From: Spinacia oleracea
Taxonomy: Eukaryota; Streptophyta; Magnoliopsida; Caryophyllales; Amaranthaceae
NCBI RefSeq assembly: GCF_020520425.1
Contig: NC_079492.1
Location: 66,889,671-66,953,670, forward strand
Length of the DNA: 64,000 bases
Reading direction: 5' to 3'
Shown: in pieces, positions 11,497-23,399 of the stretch
Layout: every line of letters begins with the position of its first letter
Position numbering within the stretch: position 1 is the stretch's first letter
Position numbers and translations under genes: made by a program
Notes under the pieces: model-generated
What the model was told of the DNA's origin: nothing
Databases searched by the model: none
What the model saw: the letters and a program-made list of their open reading frames with translations, nothing else

Positions 11497-14400
11497 TTAA
11501 TAGGGTGACTTATATCTATAAATAATTGGATCCCGTGCTCCTCCAAAAGCCTTTTCAAGAGACTGATGATGAGCTGTTGTAGTTTTATCAGTATGATCAG
11601 CTTCTGTGGTTTGATCTGGTACTGTATATACTCCAACTCGCGCGCCTGCAGTAAGCCGGCGAGCTAAGCGTTCAGCATCAGGCATTTTGGCAACATGGAT
11701 GACAAGATGTTCAGTCGTAGGATGACGAATAACGCATTTCTTAAGACTAGGGAGTGTAGTAGTTGTTGTAGTAGTAGGAGTTTTAGGGGCTTTTGAAGTT
11801 TCTCCTCCAGACTCGAAAAACTTGCTAATTAAGTAACCAGTTAAGGCTCCGACCGCAACAGCTAATACGACACCAGTTATTATCGAAGCCGCAAGTACAG
11901 CAACTGAAGCAACTACTGTTGTGGTTGCAATCCCTGTCGCAGCAAACAAGGAAACTGTAGCAGCAGTACCTATCATCTCGCCTGCAATCCCACCAGCTAC
12001 CGATGCACCAAACTCCACGGTCTCTTTTACTGCGGTTTGCACTGGATGATCTGATTCAATCGTATCATAAACTATCATGCCCATTTGGAAAATGATGAGT
12101 GCTCTACCGAACCATTTTGCACCCTTTGCTAGATTGGCATACGAACGCTTTCCAGCTTTAACCGCAATTTCATCATAAACCTACAAACATGGTAACGATA
12201 TCAAAATAAGTATCCAAACTATCCACAAGAGATAAATCAGCAAACTCTGCTACTATAGATACATATAATAATTGATCGACCTTTACGCAATTAAACTACA
12301 ATCCCATGATCATCTGGAATCGGGACGTAAGCTCTAACCAACTGAGCTATCAATCACTCTCATGGTAATTTTTATGTAATTGTAAAGAAAAACTATTTTC
12401 ATTCCCATGGTAAATTGGTAATGCTAGTCTACTCAAAATTATCTTTTATTTTTTTCTGTATGAATTTCCATTTATCACCCATTACAAGCCATTTGAGGAA
12501 GCGTATTGGATAGTAATGCAAATTTGTGCAAGTTTAAGATAAAGTTTTATGACTGTGCATATTATGATGTTATTATTTTTTTTATTTTTTTTTGCCAAAT
12601 AGCAGTAAAATAAATCAAACACAAAAATAGTAATATAACAACTTTGAAAAACCATGGACTACAAGTTCACAACAATAAATTCCAAAATAAAATCTAAGAA
12701 TATACCGGAAAAAGTTGTATGATTCGTAGTATTAACTTGCAATTCAAAATAACATATGGTACAATCTACGTAGTATTTGTGTGCTGCTCCTTCTCATTGA
12801 TTTATAGTAATATTAATATTATTTTCGATATGAAAATAAAAAATAATCGACTAATTTCTTATATCAATTAATAGTAAAAAGTAGCATATACAGGGTACAC
12901 AAATTACGGGATATAGGATTTTAACTCAATGTTAAATACAAAGACTTATATTTAAATTATGACTATTGAAGTATTGAATAGATGTTCTATTGAGAGAGAA
13001 AAAGTTTTTAATTTCCCTAGCGTGTTACGGGATACGGAATATTATTTTTCCTTAGGAAGGGTGGGAAAAAAAACAATGATATTTTATAAACACGACAAAC
13101 GCAAGCATTCGGGACAACACACTTGCTTTCTTAACACATATTTTCTCCGTTTCATAATAATATTTTAGTTTCTATATTTATATTTGTCAATCCACAATTT
13201 TATATCATTTATATATACACAGTAATATATATATGTTTCTCCTTATATTTTGGAAATCATTAAAAAGATTCTCTCAAGTTGTGATTTTGTGAATAGTGCC
13301 AAAATTATAAACCGGAACATCATAATTGTGAAACGGGGGAAGTAGTCTAGTAACATAATAATTTACATATACCTCAAGAGTCTCCAAATTCTGTATTTCT
13401 ACCGATTCTTCCAAAGTCACTCCCTCTATCTCGGCAGTATTTGTTTCTGAGACTTCTCTATTTGTTCCTCCCTCTGTTTCTGAGCTATTTCTTCGCGCAG
13501 CGGCCTTAGCTTTGTACCTACATTATGACATAGTGTTTCGAGTTAATAAATTTCAACAATTCGGTTACATTTTAGTTAAAAAATATTAAAAAAAAAAACA
13601 ATAAAATTAAAGCAAGTAATGCAAAGATTTTTATGCCTTATGTTCTAATGAAAAGTTGGTATGTTACGTACTTAACGACGACGTGGTTAAACAAGTTATC
13701 CGTAGGATGCTTGTAAATCCTCCTCGAAAATCTTTTCCGGATTGTAGAAGGGATTTGACGTGACTTTAGAAAATCGAGCGAGAGTTGCTTGTGTTCCATC
13801 AACTCGCCCACGATATTTTCAGCTCGTAAACACTGGACTCCAAGTGCTCCATCAACGACGAAAGACTTAATACGGTCCAACGCCGTGTGCGTCTCTTGTA
13901 CATATTCTCTGATCTTCTTCAAGTACTCGTGGCGAATGTGGAAGCTTGGCAAAGCTCTACAAGCTACACCCACGGAAATATTGGCGAACTCTTTCAGATG
14001 ATCACAAGCCGAAGAAATGGAGTCATCCACCTACATATTCATTTAACGTAACATTGCCATAGTATGACAGATCATACGTTCAAAGGATATACCAAGTATA
14101 TACCTATATTTACGGGTTAGATGTACGTAAGGGTCTTTTTTCTACACATTTTAAACTCTATTTTCCAAACTCTATTTACGGGCTATATATACGACATGCA
14201 AAGTTAGATGAAAAAATGAGTATTAGCAGAAGTTGATGTAGCAGTAGATACTAAATAGTCAAAGATTTTAATAATTAAGATGTGACATGTGATTAAATTA
14301 ACAAATAAAAAGAATAATAACATACTTCTGTTATAATGAAAAAAAAGTAATTGAAATCTACTAATGACCCTCAAGGCCTCAAATGAAACAATGAATGAGT

Positions 14401-15848
14401 ATAAGAATTTTACGTAAAATTTTCCTTGGGAAAAGGATTCGAACTAGCGACCCCTACCTTATTTTTTGTTCTTTATTTACACGAAAAAATTTCTATTCAT
14501 ACTGTAGGAGTTTGTTATACTCCCTCCGTCCCGGAATACTCGATCTGGTTTGACCGGCACACAGTTTAAGGGACTTGAATTGACTTATTTAATTTAATAG
14601 GTAGTAGTTGATAGTGGGGTATTATTTTAAGGTAGTTAGTGGAAAATGTGTAAAGGGGTGGTGTTGGGGGAGAGTAGGGGTCCGGTTGAATTTTTAATTA
14701 TTTTTTGTATGGAGTAGGGGGTAGGTGGGTTAATAGGGGTGGAGTGAGAAATAATATAATATTGTTAGAATATTTCCATTTTTAGAAACAGGTCAAGTAT
14801 TAAGGGACGGCCCGATAAGGAAAACAAGTCAAGTATTCCGGGACGGAGGGAGTAGGATTTTGGGCCTTTTTCTTTGGGCCCAGGGTGACCGGCCCTTATG
14901 CCCTGCCCTAGGGCCGGGTTTGCTATTATTAAACTTCAAGGCAAAGGAATGTGATATCACCACATGTGGCTACATATGTAATGATGACATGATGCTTAGT
15001 TATAGGTTTTGAACATGTGACCTCTCATATTTTAGTCACGTATGATAATCATTATGCCACAACTCATTTTGTTGTTTCTTATACGTTCAAAATTACATTA
15101 AGTCATGTAATTAGAAAAAGCTAGATCTGAATCATTTCTTAATGGATTCACATCACTAATTAGTCATATATATATTACTCTTACGACTTGCTAATTCTTA
15201 CATGATAAATTTTTTTAAAGCATACTCAAAGCAAGATATAGTGTAATGTAAAAAATTAAATTACACTCAAAACGAGTGGTATAATAATGTAAGTGATCTA
15301 TTTCTCTACTATCCAGACATCGTCCCGGACACAAACTAGTTTGCTTTTAAAAACATAGGGTTACTATGATTCATAGAAAGATTAGTATATCTAAAAAAAT
15401 TAGTGTTTAATTAATTATTTGCAATATCTAAACAATTAATAAAGGTTTATTTGTATGCAAAAAGGTACTAGAGAAAACTATTAGTATTCAGTCCACATTA
15501 ATATTATTGTGGACCAAGTCCACACAAGAATAATCCACAAAATTTAGCTTCATGTGGAATTTAACCCTTATTAGCCATTAAGGATGCGCGTAAGGAGAAG
15601 TTTCTTTTTTCTTTTCTTCATTTCATGTTAAGACCCTGTTCTTATAGACTTAATTACAGTTCCATTCAGTTCAGTTCAGTTCAATTCAACGCGCTCCATT
15701 CGGTTCAATTCATTTCAGTTCAGCTCCATTCAGTTCCATTATGTTACGTTTAAAAGAGCGGCATTATGTTCCTCCTCCTCTTTAATGATCTAATTTCATT
15801 ATTATTTTTATTATTATAATATTAAATATTATTATTTATTATATTGCA

Positions 15849-15943
<95 letters not shown>

Positions 15944-17704
15944 GACTATTGTTGTAATTATTACTATTGTTATTATTGTTAGTATTTAATATTTATTATT
16001 TATTATTTATTATTTATTATTATTATTATTATTATTTTTTATTATTTTTTCTTTTTTCTTTTTATTTATTTTTTTATAATTTTTTATTTTTTATTTATAA
16101 TTTTTTAATTTTTATTTATAATTTTTTATTTCTTACTCCCTCCGTTCGTAAATGTTCTTCCCGTTTTTATTTCGGGCGTTCCTATATGTTCTTCCCATTT
16201 CTATTTTTGGACATGACTTTTTACCATAAATTTCCCCACCATCCCTTATTTAATTTATTCACATTTCCCTATTCACCCACCCAACCCCACTTTTATGATT
16301 TTTTATTACTTTATTAAAAATATCTTCTCTCTCCACCACTTCTTTATTATTTTCCTTTACTACTTTATTATTTTCTCTTACATTCAATCATTCATCTTAC
16401 ACCCAATCATTACAAGATTCCATTTTCTTAATTCCCACATCAATTCCCAAATGGGAAGAACATAAAGGAACAGAGGGAGTATTATTTTTTATTTTTTATT
16501 TTTTATTAATTATTAATTATTAATTATTAATTATTAATTATTAATTATTTATTATTTATTATTTATTATTTATTATTTATTATTTATTATTTATTATTTA
16601 TTATTTATTATTTATTATTTATTATTTATTATTTATTATTTATTATTTATTATTTATTATTTATTATTTATTATTTATTATTTATTATTTATTATTTATT
16701 ATTTATTATTTATTATTTATTATTTATTATTTATTATTTATTATTTATTATTTATTATTTATTATTCATTCAATTCCATTTTTTAATAATCATCTAGTAT
16801 TGTCATGTTCAGGAGCTTTATCCGTAGTTGTAATACTTAACAATACGGAGAGAGTAAAAAAAATACAGTAACTTAAGCTAAGAGAATAACAGAGTTTAAT
16901 TTTCGGTAAGTAATCACATATAATTATTAGAGACATTCCGAGTTAATCTCAGTGATTGGAAAACTTTCCAATCAAATGGAAAATTCGTAAATATTTTGTC
17001 GAAAAAGTACTAGTATTTTATCTGTGGACTATATATTAGTAGTTCTTAATTGTATATTAATTGGTGTTGATGGTATAGTATTAGTCGTTGACTGTATCTT
17101 CAATGACTGGTTATGTATTACTAAAATTCAATATTGTTCATTTGTAAGTGATTGATTGTATATTTGTAGTTGTTGATGACATATTAATGAATGTTTATCG
17201 TATATTGCTAGTCGATGACTGTATATTATAGGATTGTTGATATATTCAAAAATATAATGATGACCGTATATGGCCCTACATCAAATAACATGTGACTGTT
17301 CTTAGGCTTACCTTTAATGACATTTACATAACAAAATGTTCATTTATTTATGAGAATATTTGATTAGGACAATTTTCCCAATCAACGAGATTAAATCAGA
17401 AACGTCTAATTATAATTTATTAGGTAGGTAAGTAGAAGAAAACCTTATCATCTTGTTGAAGATCACGCTTACGCTTAAGAAACTCAATCTGCTCGGCGAA
17501 ATCCAGGATTTGAATGGCAGACTCGTAGGTCTTTCGGCAGTCTCGAAGGTACTGTATCCGGTGATATACGGACCTAAATTTAATGGTCTGTATGCGCTGT
17601 GCCTCTTGTAGATACATCAACCAAGCCAGATCCCTTAACTTGTCTTCCGACATCAGAAGTTGAGATATATTGTCAACTTTGCTATGATCAGTTTCTCCTC
17701 CCAT
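11497..17704 (-). CDS. Four-exon plant gene of unknown function; helical N-terminus, Ala/Gly-rich hydrophobic segment
   Basis: Exons on the minus strand are 17704-17444, 14030-13672, 13517-13373 and 12180-11497. All splice sites are GT/AG and the phases join, giving 483 codons with the stop. I do not recognise the family. Residues 1-87 are charged and helical (many Leu, Arg, Glu, Gln). Exon 2 continues with a helical region. Exon 3 is Glu/Thr/Ser-rich and acidic. Exon 4 has 'VYDEIAVKAGKRSYANLAKG', then a long Ala/Gly/Val-rich stretch of small residues, probably one or two membrane-spanning or glycine-zipper helices (about 290-390). It ends in a Thr-rich linker and a basic-to-acidic tail ending YRYKSPY. 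The ATG at 17704 is the first in frame and follows a likely 5' UTR intron. Intron 1 (3.4 kb) holds two MITEs and long microsatellites, intron 2 is only 154 bp and intron 3 holds a MITE and a SINE-like piece. Expression is not proven, but consistent frames and splice sites argue for a real gene. Confidence 0.8.
12297..12368 (-). repeat. tRNA-derived SINE-like fragment in intron 3
   Basis: The minus strand has an A box-like 'tagctcagttggttagagc' and a B box-like 'cccgattccag', and shares a 'gagagtg...tcagttggttag...ccagatgat' framework with the SINE at 55788-55899. The 3' half does not match and no duplication was found. It is not a functional tRNA gene, since no cloverleaf can be formed. Confidence 0.5.
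12369..13140. other. AT-rich intron sequence
   Basis: This is part of intron 3 of the minus-strand gene. It has no domain or repeat structure beyond AT-rich runs; the short open frame at 12959 is not supported. Confidence 0.6.
13141..13342. mobile_element. Stowaway-like MITE in intron 3
   Basis: Imperfect inverted ends ('tctccgtttcataat' against the complement of 'attgtgaaacggggga'), a TA on each side (13139-13140 and 13343-13344) and about 202 bp of AT-rich interior fit a Tc1/mariner-type Stowaway MITE. Confidence 0.75.
14520..14852. mobile_element. Stowaway-type MITE, family A, copy 1
   Basis: 333 bp with inverted ends CTCCCTCCGTCCCGGAATAC and its near-perfect complement, flanked by TA (14518-14519 and 14853-14854). 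It lies in intron 1. A close copy in the same orientation lies at 29609-29934. Confidence 0.92.
15660..15740. repeat. Degenerate CAGTT/CATTC pentamer repeat
   Basis: A run of 'ttcagttcag' and 'attcagttc' variants. A similar tract with the same 'gttcagctccatt' core occurs at 62101-62162, and both lie near a 'ccctgttctt' or 'aagaacaggg' motif, so both may be the ends of one unclassified repeat family. Confidence 0.7.
15849..16135. repeat. Compound microsatellite (TTA)n-(CTA)n-(TTATT)n
   Basis: About 17 TTA units, about 14 CTA units (to about 15945), then irregular ATT/ATTTT-rich low-complexity DNA up to the MITE at 16136. It lies in intron 1 of the minus-strand gene. Confidence 0.95.
16136..16479. 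mobile_element. Stowaway-type MITE, family B, copy 1
   Basis: 344 bp, ends CTCCCTCCGTTC... and ...GGAACAGAGGGAG, TA duplication at 16134-16135 and 16480-16481. The same family in the opposite orientation, also 344 bp, is at 29082-29425 (shared internal blocks such as 'ggacatgactttttaccat'). Confidence 0.92.
16484..16766. repeat. Heptamer satellite (ATTATTT)n preceded by (AATTATT)n
   Basis: About 6 units of an AATTATT-type heptamer (16505-16548) change by one base into about 31 units of ATTATTT running to 16766. It starts right at the end of the MITE. Confidence 0.95.
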
Positions 17705-17708
17705 TTTC

Positions 17709-17833
17709 CTGCAATACGTTCTTTAATTTATTATTACTAGAAAATAGAAGAAAATTACAATCTTGAAAAAAGACTATCAGTAAAACAAAAAAGAAAATAG
17801 AGGAAAAGGGGAAGTAGAGAATAGACGACATAC
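17709..17833 (-). other. Probable 5' UTR intron of the four-exon gene
   Basis: On the minus strand a GTATGT donor at 17833-17828 and a TTGCAG acceptor ending at 17709 bracket 125 bases just before the start codon at 17704. A leader intron is common in plant genes; this one is inferred from the splice signals only. Confidence 0.55.
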
Positions 17834-17900
17834 CGTACGTTTAAGTTCCGATATGATAGGACTATAAGAGTGGAATGTTTAAACAACACTAGCTTGCCAT

Positions 17901-17910
17901 TTTATTTATA
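17901..17910 (-). promoter_or_regulatory. TATA box of the four-exon gene
   Basis: 'tataaataaa' on the minus strand lies about 200 bases upstream of the ATG and about 70 bases upstream of the inferred leader intron, a reasonable core promoter position. Confidence 0.55.
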
Positions 17911-18585
17911 CAGTATGTGGATGACTTTTCAATAGCCATAATAAAGTATTTAAAATTTTTTGTCTGCCCCCGGTCTACAGTATTTTACTGTACATCCAAT
18001 CTAGCGCGTAGAAAGTGAAAAATAGAATTCACTCAAGGTAAAAAGTGATCCAGACCAAAGATAAAAGTATACCTGACCAAAGATATAAGTGAACTTATTT
18101 GAGGAATAAAGTTACCTTACATAAAATAAACAATAAAGTGACTCTCGTCAAGAGTGATATGGTTGTTACAAGTTATAACTATTGACTAATACAACACCAA
18201 CAATGAGAATGCATCAATACACAAGTGTAATATAATATAAGTAATAGTCTATGTGTGGCTTGAACCCACACCATGTACAATATTGTATATTGCTCTCTCA
18301 TTTGAGCTAATAGCCTTGAAAATAAGGTAACTTATAATCACAATAAAGAAAATTAATAGCATCAAAAACGGTAACTAAAAGAACAGAACATGTACGAAAA
18401 ACCTTTATCTTTTGGACCGCCATATAATATATTAACATAGATCGGCCTTTATGAAAAGTTTATGTAAAACATTACCCCACAATCTCAACCATGAATTTCC
18501 AAGAATCTTAACCGCTTGTAAGTTTGATATGTTTTAAAACTAATTATAATTATAAGCATAACCTCCCTATAATATCATATTCACA
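17911..18585. other. Intergenic spacer upstream of the minus-strand gene, with a SINE-like piece
   Basis: No gene is seen. At 18255-18318 the minus strand carries A box-like 'ttagctcaaatgagagagc' and B box-like 'gggttcaagcc', which suggests a tRNA-derived SINE remnant. I found no tail or target duplication. Confidence 0.45.
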
Positions 18586-18833
18586 CTCTCTCAGTCCCAT
18601 TTTTATTGTAATGTTTCTATTTCATACGTTTCAAAATTATAGCCCTGTTTCTATTTTTGGCTATTAAATTTTTTTACTCTCATATATTTTATTAATTAAA
18701 AATGTATTGGTAATACAACAAAACAAAAATTATGTACTACTTCATATTACAACTCTTTGACTCTCTGTGTACTATATTTCACTTTTCAACGTACTATACT
18801 CTCCTTCCTCTTATAAATCAATTACCAATATAT

Positions 18834-20217
18834 TGAAGGAAATAATGCCCTTGGTCCAAGTATGCATTCTATGTTAAGTCTAATAAATGCGGTTCAGTAT
18901 TAATTAACAAGTTAATAATTCAGTGAGATCAAGTGAGCTGAATGCCTAGCTAGAGGCCGCTTCATTTCAAGTGGAATTAATGATATTAATCCACAGCTTA
19001 CTCTTGACTGAACCCGTAGGGTCACACAAATAGTACGTAAACGGATCAAGTATTTAATGGCATTAAATACTCTATCTATGGATATTCGGAATCGACGGAT
19101 CTTGGTTTCAGTGGGAGCTGAGATCGTCACAGGCAAGAAATGAATACTCCGGAAACGATGATATTACCGGAAACGGAAATATGGATCGTATCGGAAATAT
19201 AAATATTATCCAAGTCGTAGATGTTGCCGGAAACGGAAACATGGTACGTATCGGAAAATATTATCGGAAATGGAAATATTACCAGAATTGGAAATATTGC
19301 CGGAAACGGAAATATTGTCAGAATCGGAAATATTACCGGAATCGGAAAATAATTCCGGAAACGGAAATATTAAATATTGTTCGTAACGGAAATGAATTCC
19401 GGAATCGGAAATTTAATCGGAAGCGTATCGTACGAATAAGCATCGGACGAGGCCTGCCGGACGAGGGCCCAGCACGAAGCTAGGCCATCGCCCAGCAAGC
19501 CAAGCGCGCCACACAAACAGCCACGCCAGGCCCAGCGCAAGGCCAGGCCCAGCAGGCCGTGGCAGCGCGCACAGCGCGCGCAGCGCGCGCGGGTGCTTGC
19601 GTGGGCTTGTGGCTCGCGCAGGCCTCGCTGCGTGGGCTGCTGCTCGCACGCACGCATGGGCGGCCCATCGAGGCTTCCGTGTGTGTGTGCGTAAGTGTTT
19701 GTGTTCGTGCACGTTTCCTAAAACGTGCAGAGTTCGGTTAATGATTAAATTCCTAATTCTATTTGATAAAATAATTAAATTAGAGTTCTTGTAGGATTCT
19801 AGGTTTAATTAATTTGTATCTGAATAGGATTCCAATTCCCTTTCCATAACCCTATAAATATGTGGCCTGGGTTCACAATTTATAACGAGTTTTAAAAAGT
19901 ATTTAAAGTGAGTTTTTGAGAGAAAAATTCAGCCACACATCTTGCTCAAAAGTGCCGAAAATTCTAGTACCTTAAGGGCGATTCTAGTTGGTCAATCTTA
20001 AGGCGGATCCGGACGTGCTGTGGACTATCTACGGAGGGACGACACTTGGAGTCCTAAAGACTTGTTCTTGTTCGGTTCGGGCGCAGCTAGGGAGGGCACG
20101 CAACAAAGAGTATGCATCTAAATTATGCTATATGATTATGTGTAAATAATATGTTGTCCTGGGTTAATGGTTGTTTCCGCATGATCTATGTAATGTCATA
20201 TGTATCATAACCTAACA
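18834..20217 (+). repeat. Left LTR (1,384 bp) of the degenerate copia element
   Basis: It contains a stretch of short reiterated 'ccggaaacggaaatatt' motifs (19145-19425), a GC-rich block with 'gcgcgc' runs (19440-19680), a TATA box 'cctataaata' at 19851-19860 and the R/U5 region after it. Open frames on both strands in the GC block are by-products of base composition. Confidence 0.96.
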
Positions 20218-20218
20218 G

Positions 20219-20233
20219 TGGTATCACGAGCCC
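20219..20233 (+). other. Primer binding site of the degenerate copia element
   Basis: 'tggtatcacgagccc' lies one base after the left LTR and resembles the tRNA-Met complement TGGTATCAGAGCC with one inserted base. Confidence 0.8.
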
Positions 20234-20889
20234 CTTATTATTTTCATAATCTAAATTGCATAAACATGGTTAAATATTACAAATTTGCAAGAATTAAAAG
20301 GGGTGATTAATTTTCGTAATTGTTAATTAATTGCAAATTGCGTTTATTTAATTATACGTACGTAGTTTTTCGGCAGTTTCTTCGTTACTCATCCAAATCG
20401 AGTGATTTTTGTGTCAATTCCGCATGTAAAAGGCATTCTAAAATTTTGACTTTTCGAAGGTTTTAGTTTTTCGAATGCAAAATTTCGTAAATTTAAGATG
20501 TTAAATTAAATATTTGCGATTCTTGTTGATAAATCTTGAATTTTTGATTGACCTACTGCATATGTTTAGCAAGTTTGAATGCCTAGTCTTGTTAATTATG
20601 CAATCTAATTTGTAATTATGATTAATTTGTTGAAAATTAGAATAATTTAGAATTAATTTGATTTTCATAATTAATTGTAATTTAATTAGAAACCTATGAT
20701 TAAAAACCACCATAAAAATTGTAAATTTATGATAAATTTTAAATTTTTATGACCTAGACTTGAATCCATAACAATCGGAAATCAATTGGATAATAAATTT
20801 TCGATTTTTCGCCCTAAAATTATGAAATTAATAATATTTATTAATTTGTCATTAATTTTATAAATTTTAATTTTTTTTTATGCGATTCG

Positions 20890-21500
20890 TTCATATAACT
20901 TGCACGCACAAAGCAATGGACGCTTCGTGTTACCCTTAAGGGGTGTTGTATAGTGCGGGCATGCGACGACGAGCAAGGGAGCTCGTCGCCCGTGCGGCAC
21001 GAATGCAATGAGCAAGGAATGGTGCACGTGCACAAGGCAGCAGCCCTGCCTTGTGTCGTGGGCCACAAGCAAGCGAGCGATGTGGGCAGCAAGCGAGCTG
21101 CGCCACAACGCGCACTGCCTCGCGCAAGAGCGCGCAGCCTCGCGCGCAGCGAGCGCAAGCTCGCGTGCCACGAGCGCTGCGCCCAGCGTTGCTCGCGCGC
21201 CCAGCGAGCGATGTCGCGCGCCCAGCGAGCGATGTCGCGCGCCCAGCGAGCGATGGCTCGCACGCACAGCGAGCGATGTCGCGCGCACAGCGAGCGATGT
21301 CGCGCGCCCAGCGAGCGATGGCTCGCGCGCACTGCGAGCGATGGCTCGCGTGCGACGAGCGCTGGCGCGCGCGCAGCAAGCACCACAGCGTGCGATGGCT
21401 TGCGATGGAGATGCAGCAGCTATGCGACGAGCGCATGGGCTGCGCGCACATGGCCAACGATGGCTGTGTGCGTGCGGCCCATGGGCGTGCAATGCGTAGG
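20890..21500. repeat. GC-rich minisatellite with about 21-bp units
   Basis: Units of the type 'cgcgcgcccagcgagcgatg' recur about seven to eight times between 21190 and 21365, flanked by looser variants. Base composition contrasts sharply with the AT-rich surroundings. All six frames stay open over long distances because stops are rare in such sequence; these frames are not genes. Confidence 0.88.
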
Positions 21501-23399
21501 GTGTTTGCGTTACGATTAGATCGTTTTGAATGTTTAATTTGAAAATTTCAGTTCACGTAATTTTAATTAATTTTAAAATTAATAATTTAAATTATTTTCT
21601 TGGATTTTAATTTTGAATATTGTAATTATAATAAATGTTATTTATTCTAATTATTTTACTAAAATTAAAATCATGAATTAATTTAAATACGACTGAAATT
21701 AAATTAAACTTTTTGGATTCAATTATAAATTTATATGAGCTTTAAATTTTAATTAAATTTGTAAGTTTCCGGTTAGACTAGAAATACATTTTTATGTTTA
21801 AAATTAGTAAAGCATATGAATTTATTGGTTTAAGTGGGAGCGCTTTTTAGTCATAAACTCTTGATTAGGTCTACAAATCCTTAAGGTTAAAACAACTTGA
21901 TTAGAATTAATAAGGACTGAATAATTGGTAGATTATTGGTGCCCTTGATTAATTGCTGCAAATGTTTACGTGATGCATAATGTGTTTTACTAACCAGCTA
22001 TGTGGGCCATTCATGATAATGAATGGGTGAATGGTATATATTGTATATGTACTGTTTTGCAGGTTATGAAGTGACTAGTATGGCCCAAATAGGATAGAAA
22101 ATATGGTCTGCGTACCATTAATTTGAATGTAATTGGTCTGAAGTACCAAAGTTATTTTTCAATTCAAATATGGTCTGCGTACCATCAAATAGTTGTAATT
22201 AGTTATAGCTTATCCTATTTGAAGAAAATGGTGCCTCCCACGGAGATTTTCAAGACGGACTTTGAAGTTAAAGTTTCAAGATGAAGTCGGGCCATACTAG
22301 ATCACAAATATCTTATGCATGTTTTAAGTTATTTATTGCTTTTAAATATGTCTTAAAATGCATGAGATCAAAAGCTTGATTATGTTGCATGATTAAGGAT
22401 TTTAGTTCACTTAAAATCTAACCAACATAGTAAGAGCTTTAAGTTCCAAACTTAAAAATTGAGTTAAAAGGTGCCATGCCAAAATATACACTTGCTTGGA
22501 TATCCTTTACATCAATCTAGTAATAGTTTTCGCTCAGCGAGGTGTTACTTATTGGTCCTAAAGGGGCAAGGTACACAAATAATTGTGAGTACATGTTAGT
22601 TTTGGTGAAACTCAACGATATAAGTAAGGAGTCCTTTTATGTCGTGGCAAAATCGATAGGTTTACCTAACAAGTTCTTAGACGTACCTATCAACCAAGAG
22701 TAGTTTCTAGACTATTAGAAAAAGGCTTTTGCTTACCTAAGATGTTTTAGGATTAAGTCGACAAACTGTGCTTAGTTCTTCAATGATTTTAGGGTCTTGG
22801 AATCATTTTATTCACACCTGCCGGAACAATAAAATCGAATAAAATGCTAATAACTTGTTTGAATTGCATGGTTGCTTTAATTTCAAGTTATTATTCATGA
22901 TAAATGTTTAGACTTTGCATGCTTCAATGTATATTTTAATTATTGTTTATAATTAAATATCTTGCACTGCAATAAATCCTTTTAGAAAGGTAACAGTAAA
23001 TTTCCTCGATTGGTAGTGAATCCAAGAACGATTCACGGAAATGAGAGAAAATGAGCAATTTAAAATGTACGTTTCTTATATCGACTTTTATGGTTGTTTT
23101 CGAGAATCAAAATCGAATGGCAAACCGATTGGTGATTGTGAATTCAAAATACAATGTAGTTTTGAGATCATAAAGCATTGAGTTTAATACGCTCAGCTTT
23201 ACCAATGGTTAACAACCTAATATCTTTGTCCATTTAATTCTCGAATGAGTCTAGTCCCTAGACATTCGAATAGATCGATGCTTAGAGAACTTTAGAAGCT
23301 TCTGGTAAGATCATCTAGTTGAAACAAAATATTCAACATAAATTAAAATGGTAAAGAACCTTGTTGGTGACATTGGACATGTCTAACAAAGTATAAAAG

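Larger units (their letters stand above)
20218..22990 (+). other. Leader and non-coding interior of the degenerate copia element
   Basis: AT-rich sequence without protein relics that I can identify, interrupted by the GC-rich minisatellite at 20890-21500. A repeated 'atggtctgcgtaccat' block occurs at about 22102 and 22169. Gag should lie in this half but is not recognisable. Confidence 0.5.

Noticed and set aside
12297..12368. Functional tRNA gene
   Set aside because: Only A and B box-like motifs are present; no acceptor stem or anticodon arm. The same applies to 18255-18318 and 30628-30695.
15967..16317. Phe/Tyr/Leu-rich open frame
   Set aside because: It runs across microsatellite DNA and the end of a Stowaway MITE.
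19370..19741. Open frames in the GC-rich block of the LTR (repeated at 28190-28598)
   Set aside because: They are inside LTRs, are open in five frames at once, and reflect base composition.
20841..21542. Several long overlapping open frames on both strands
   Set aside because: They come from a GC-rich 21-bp minisatellite in which stop codons are rare; no domain or codon bias supports a protein.
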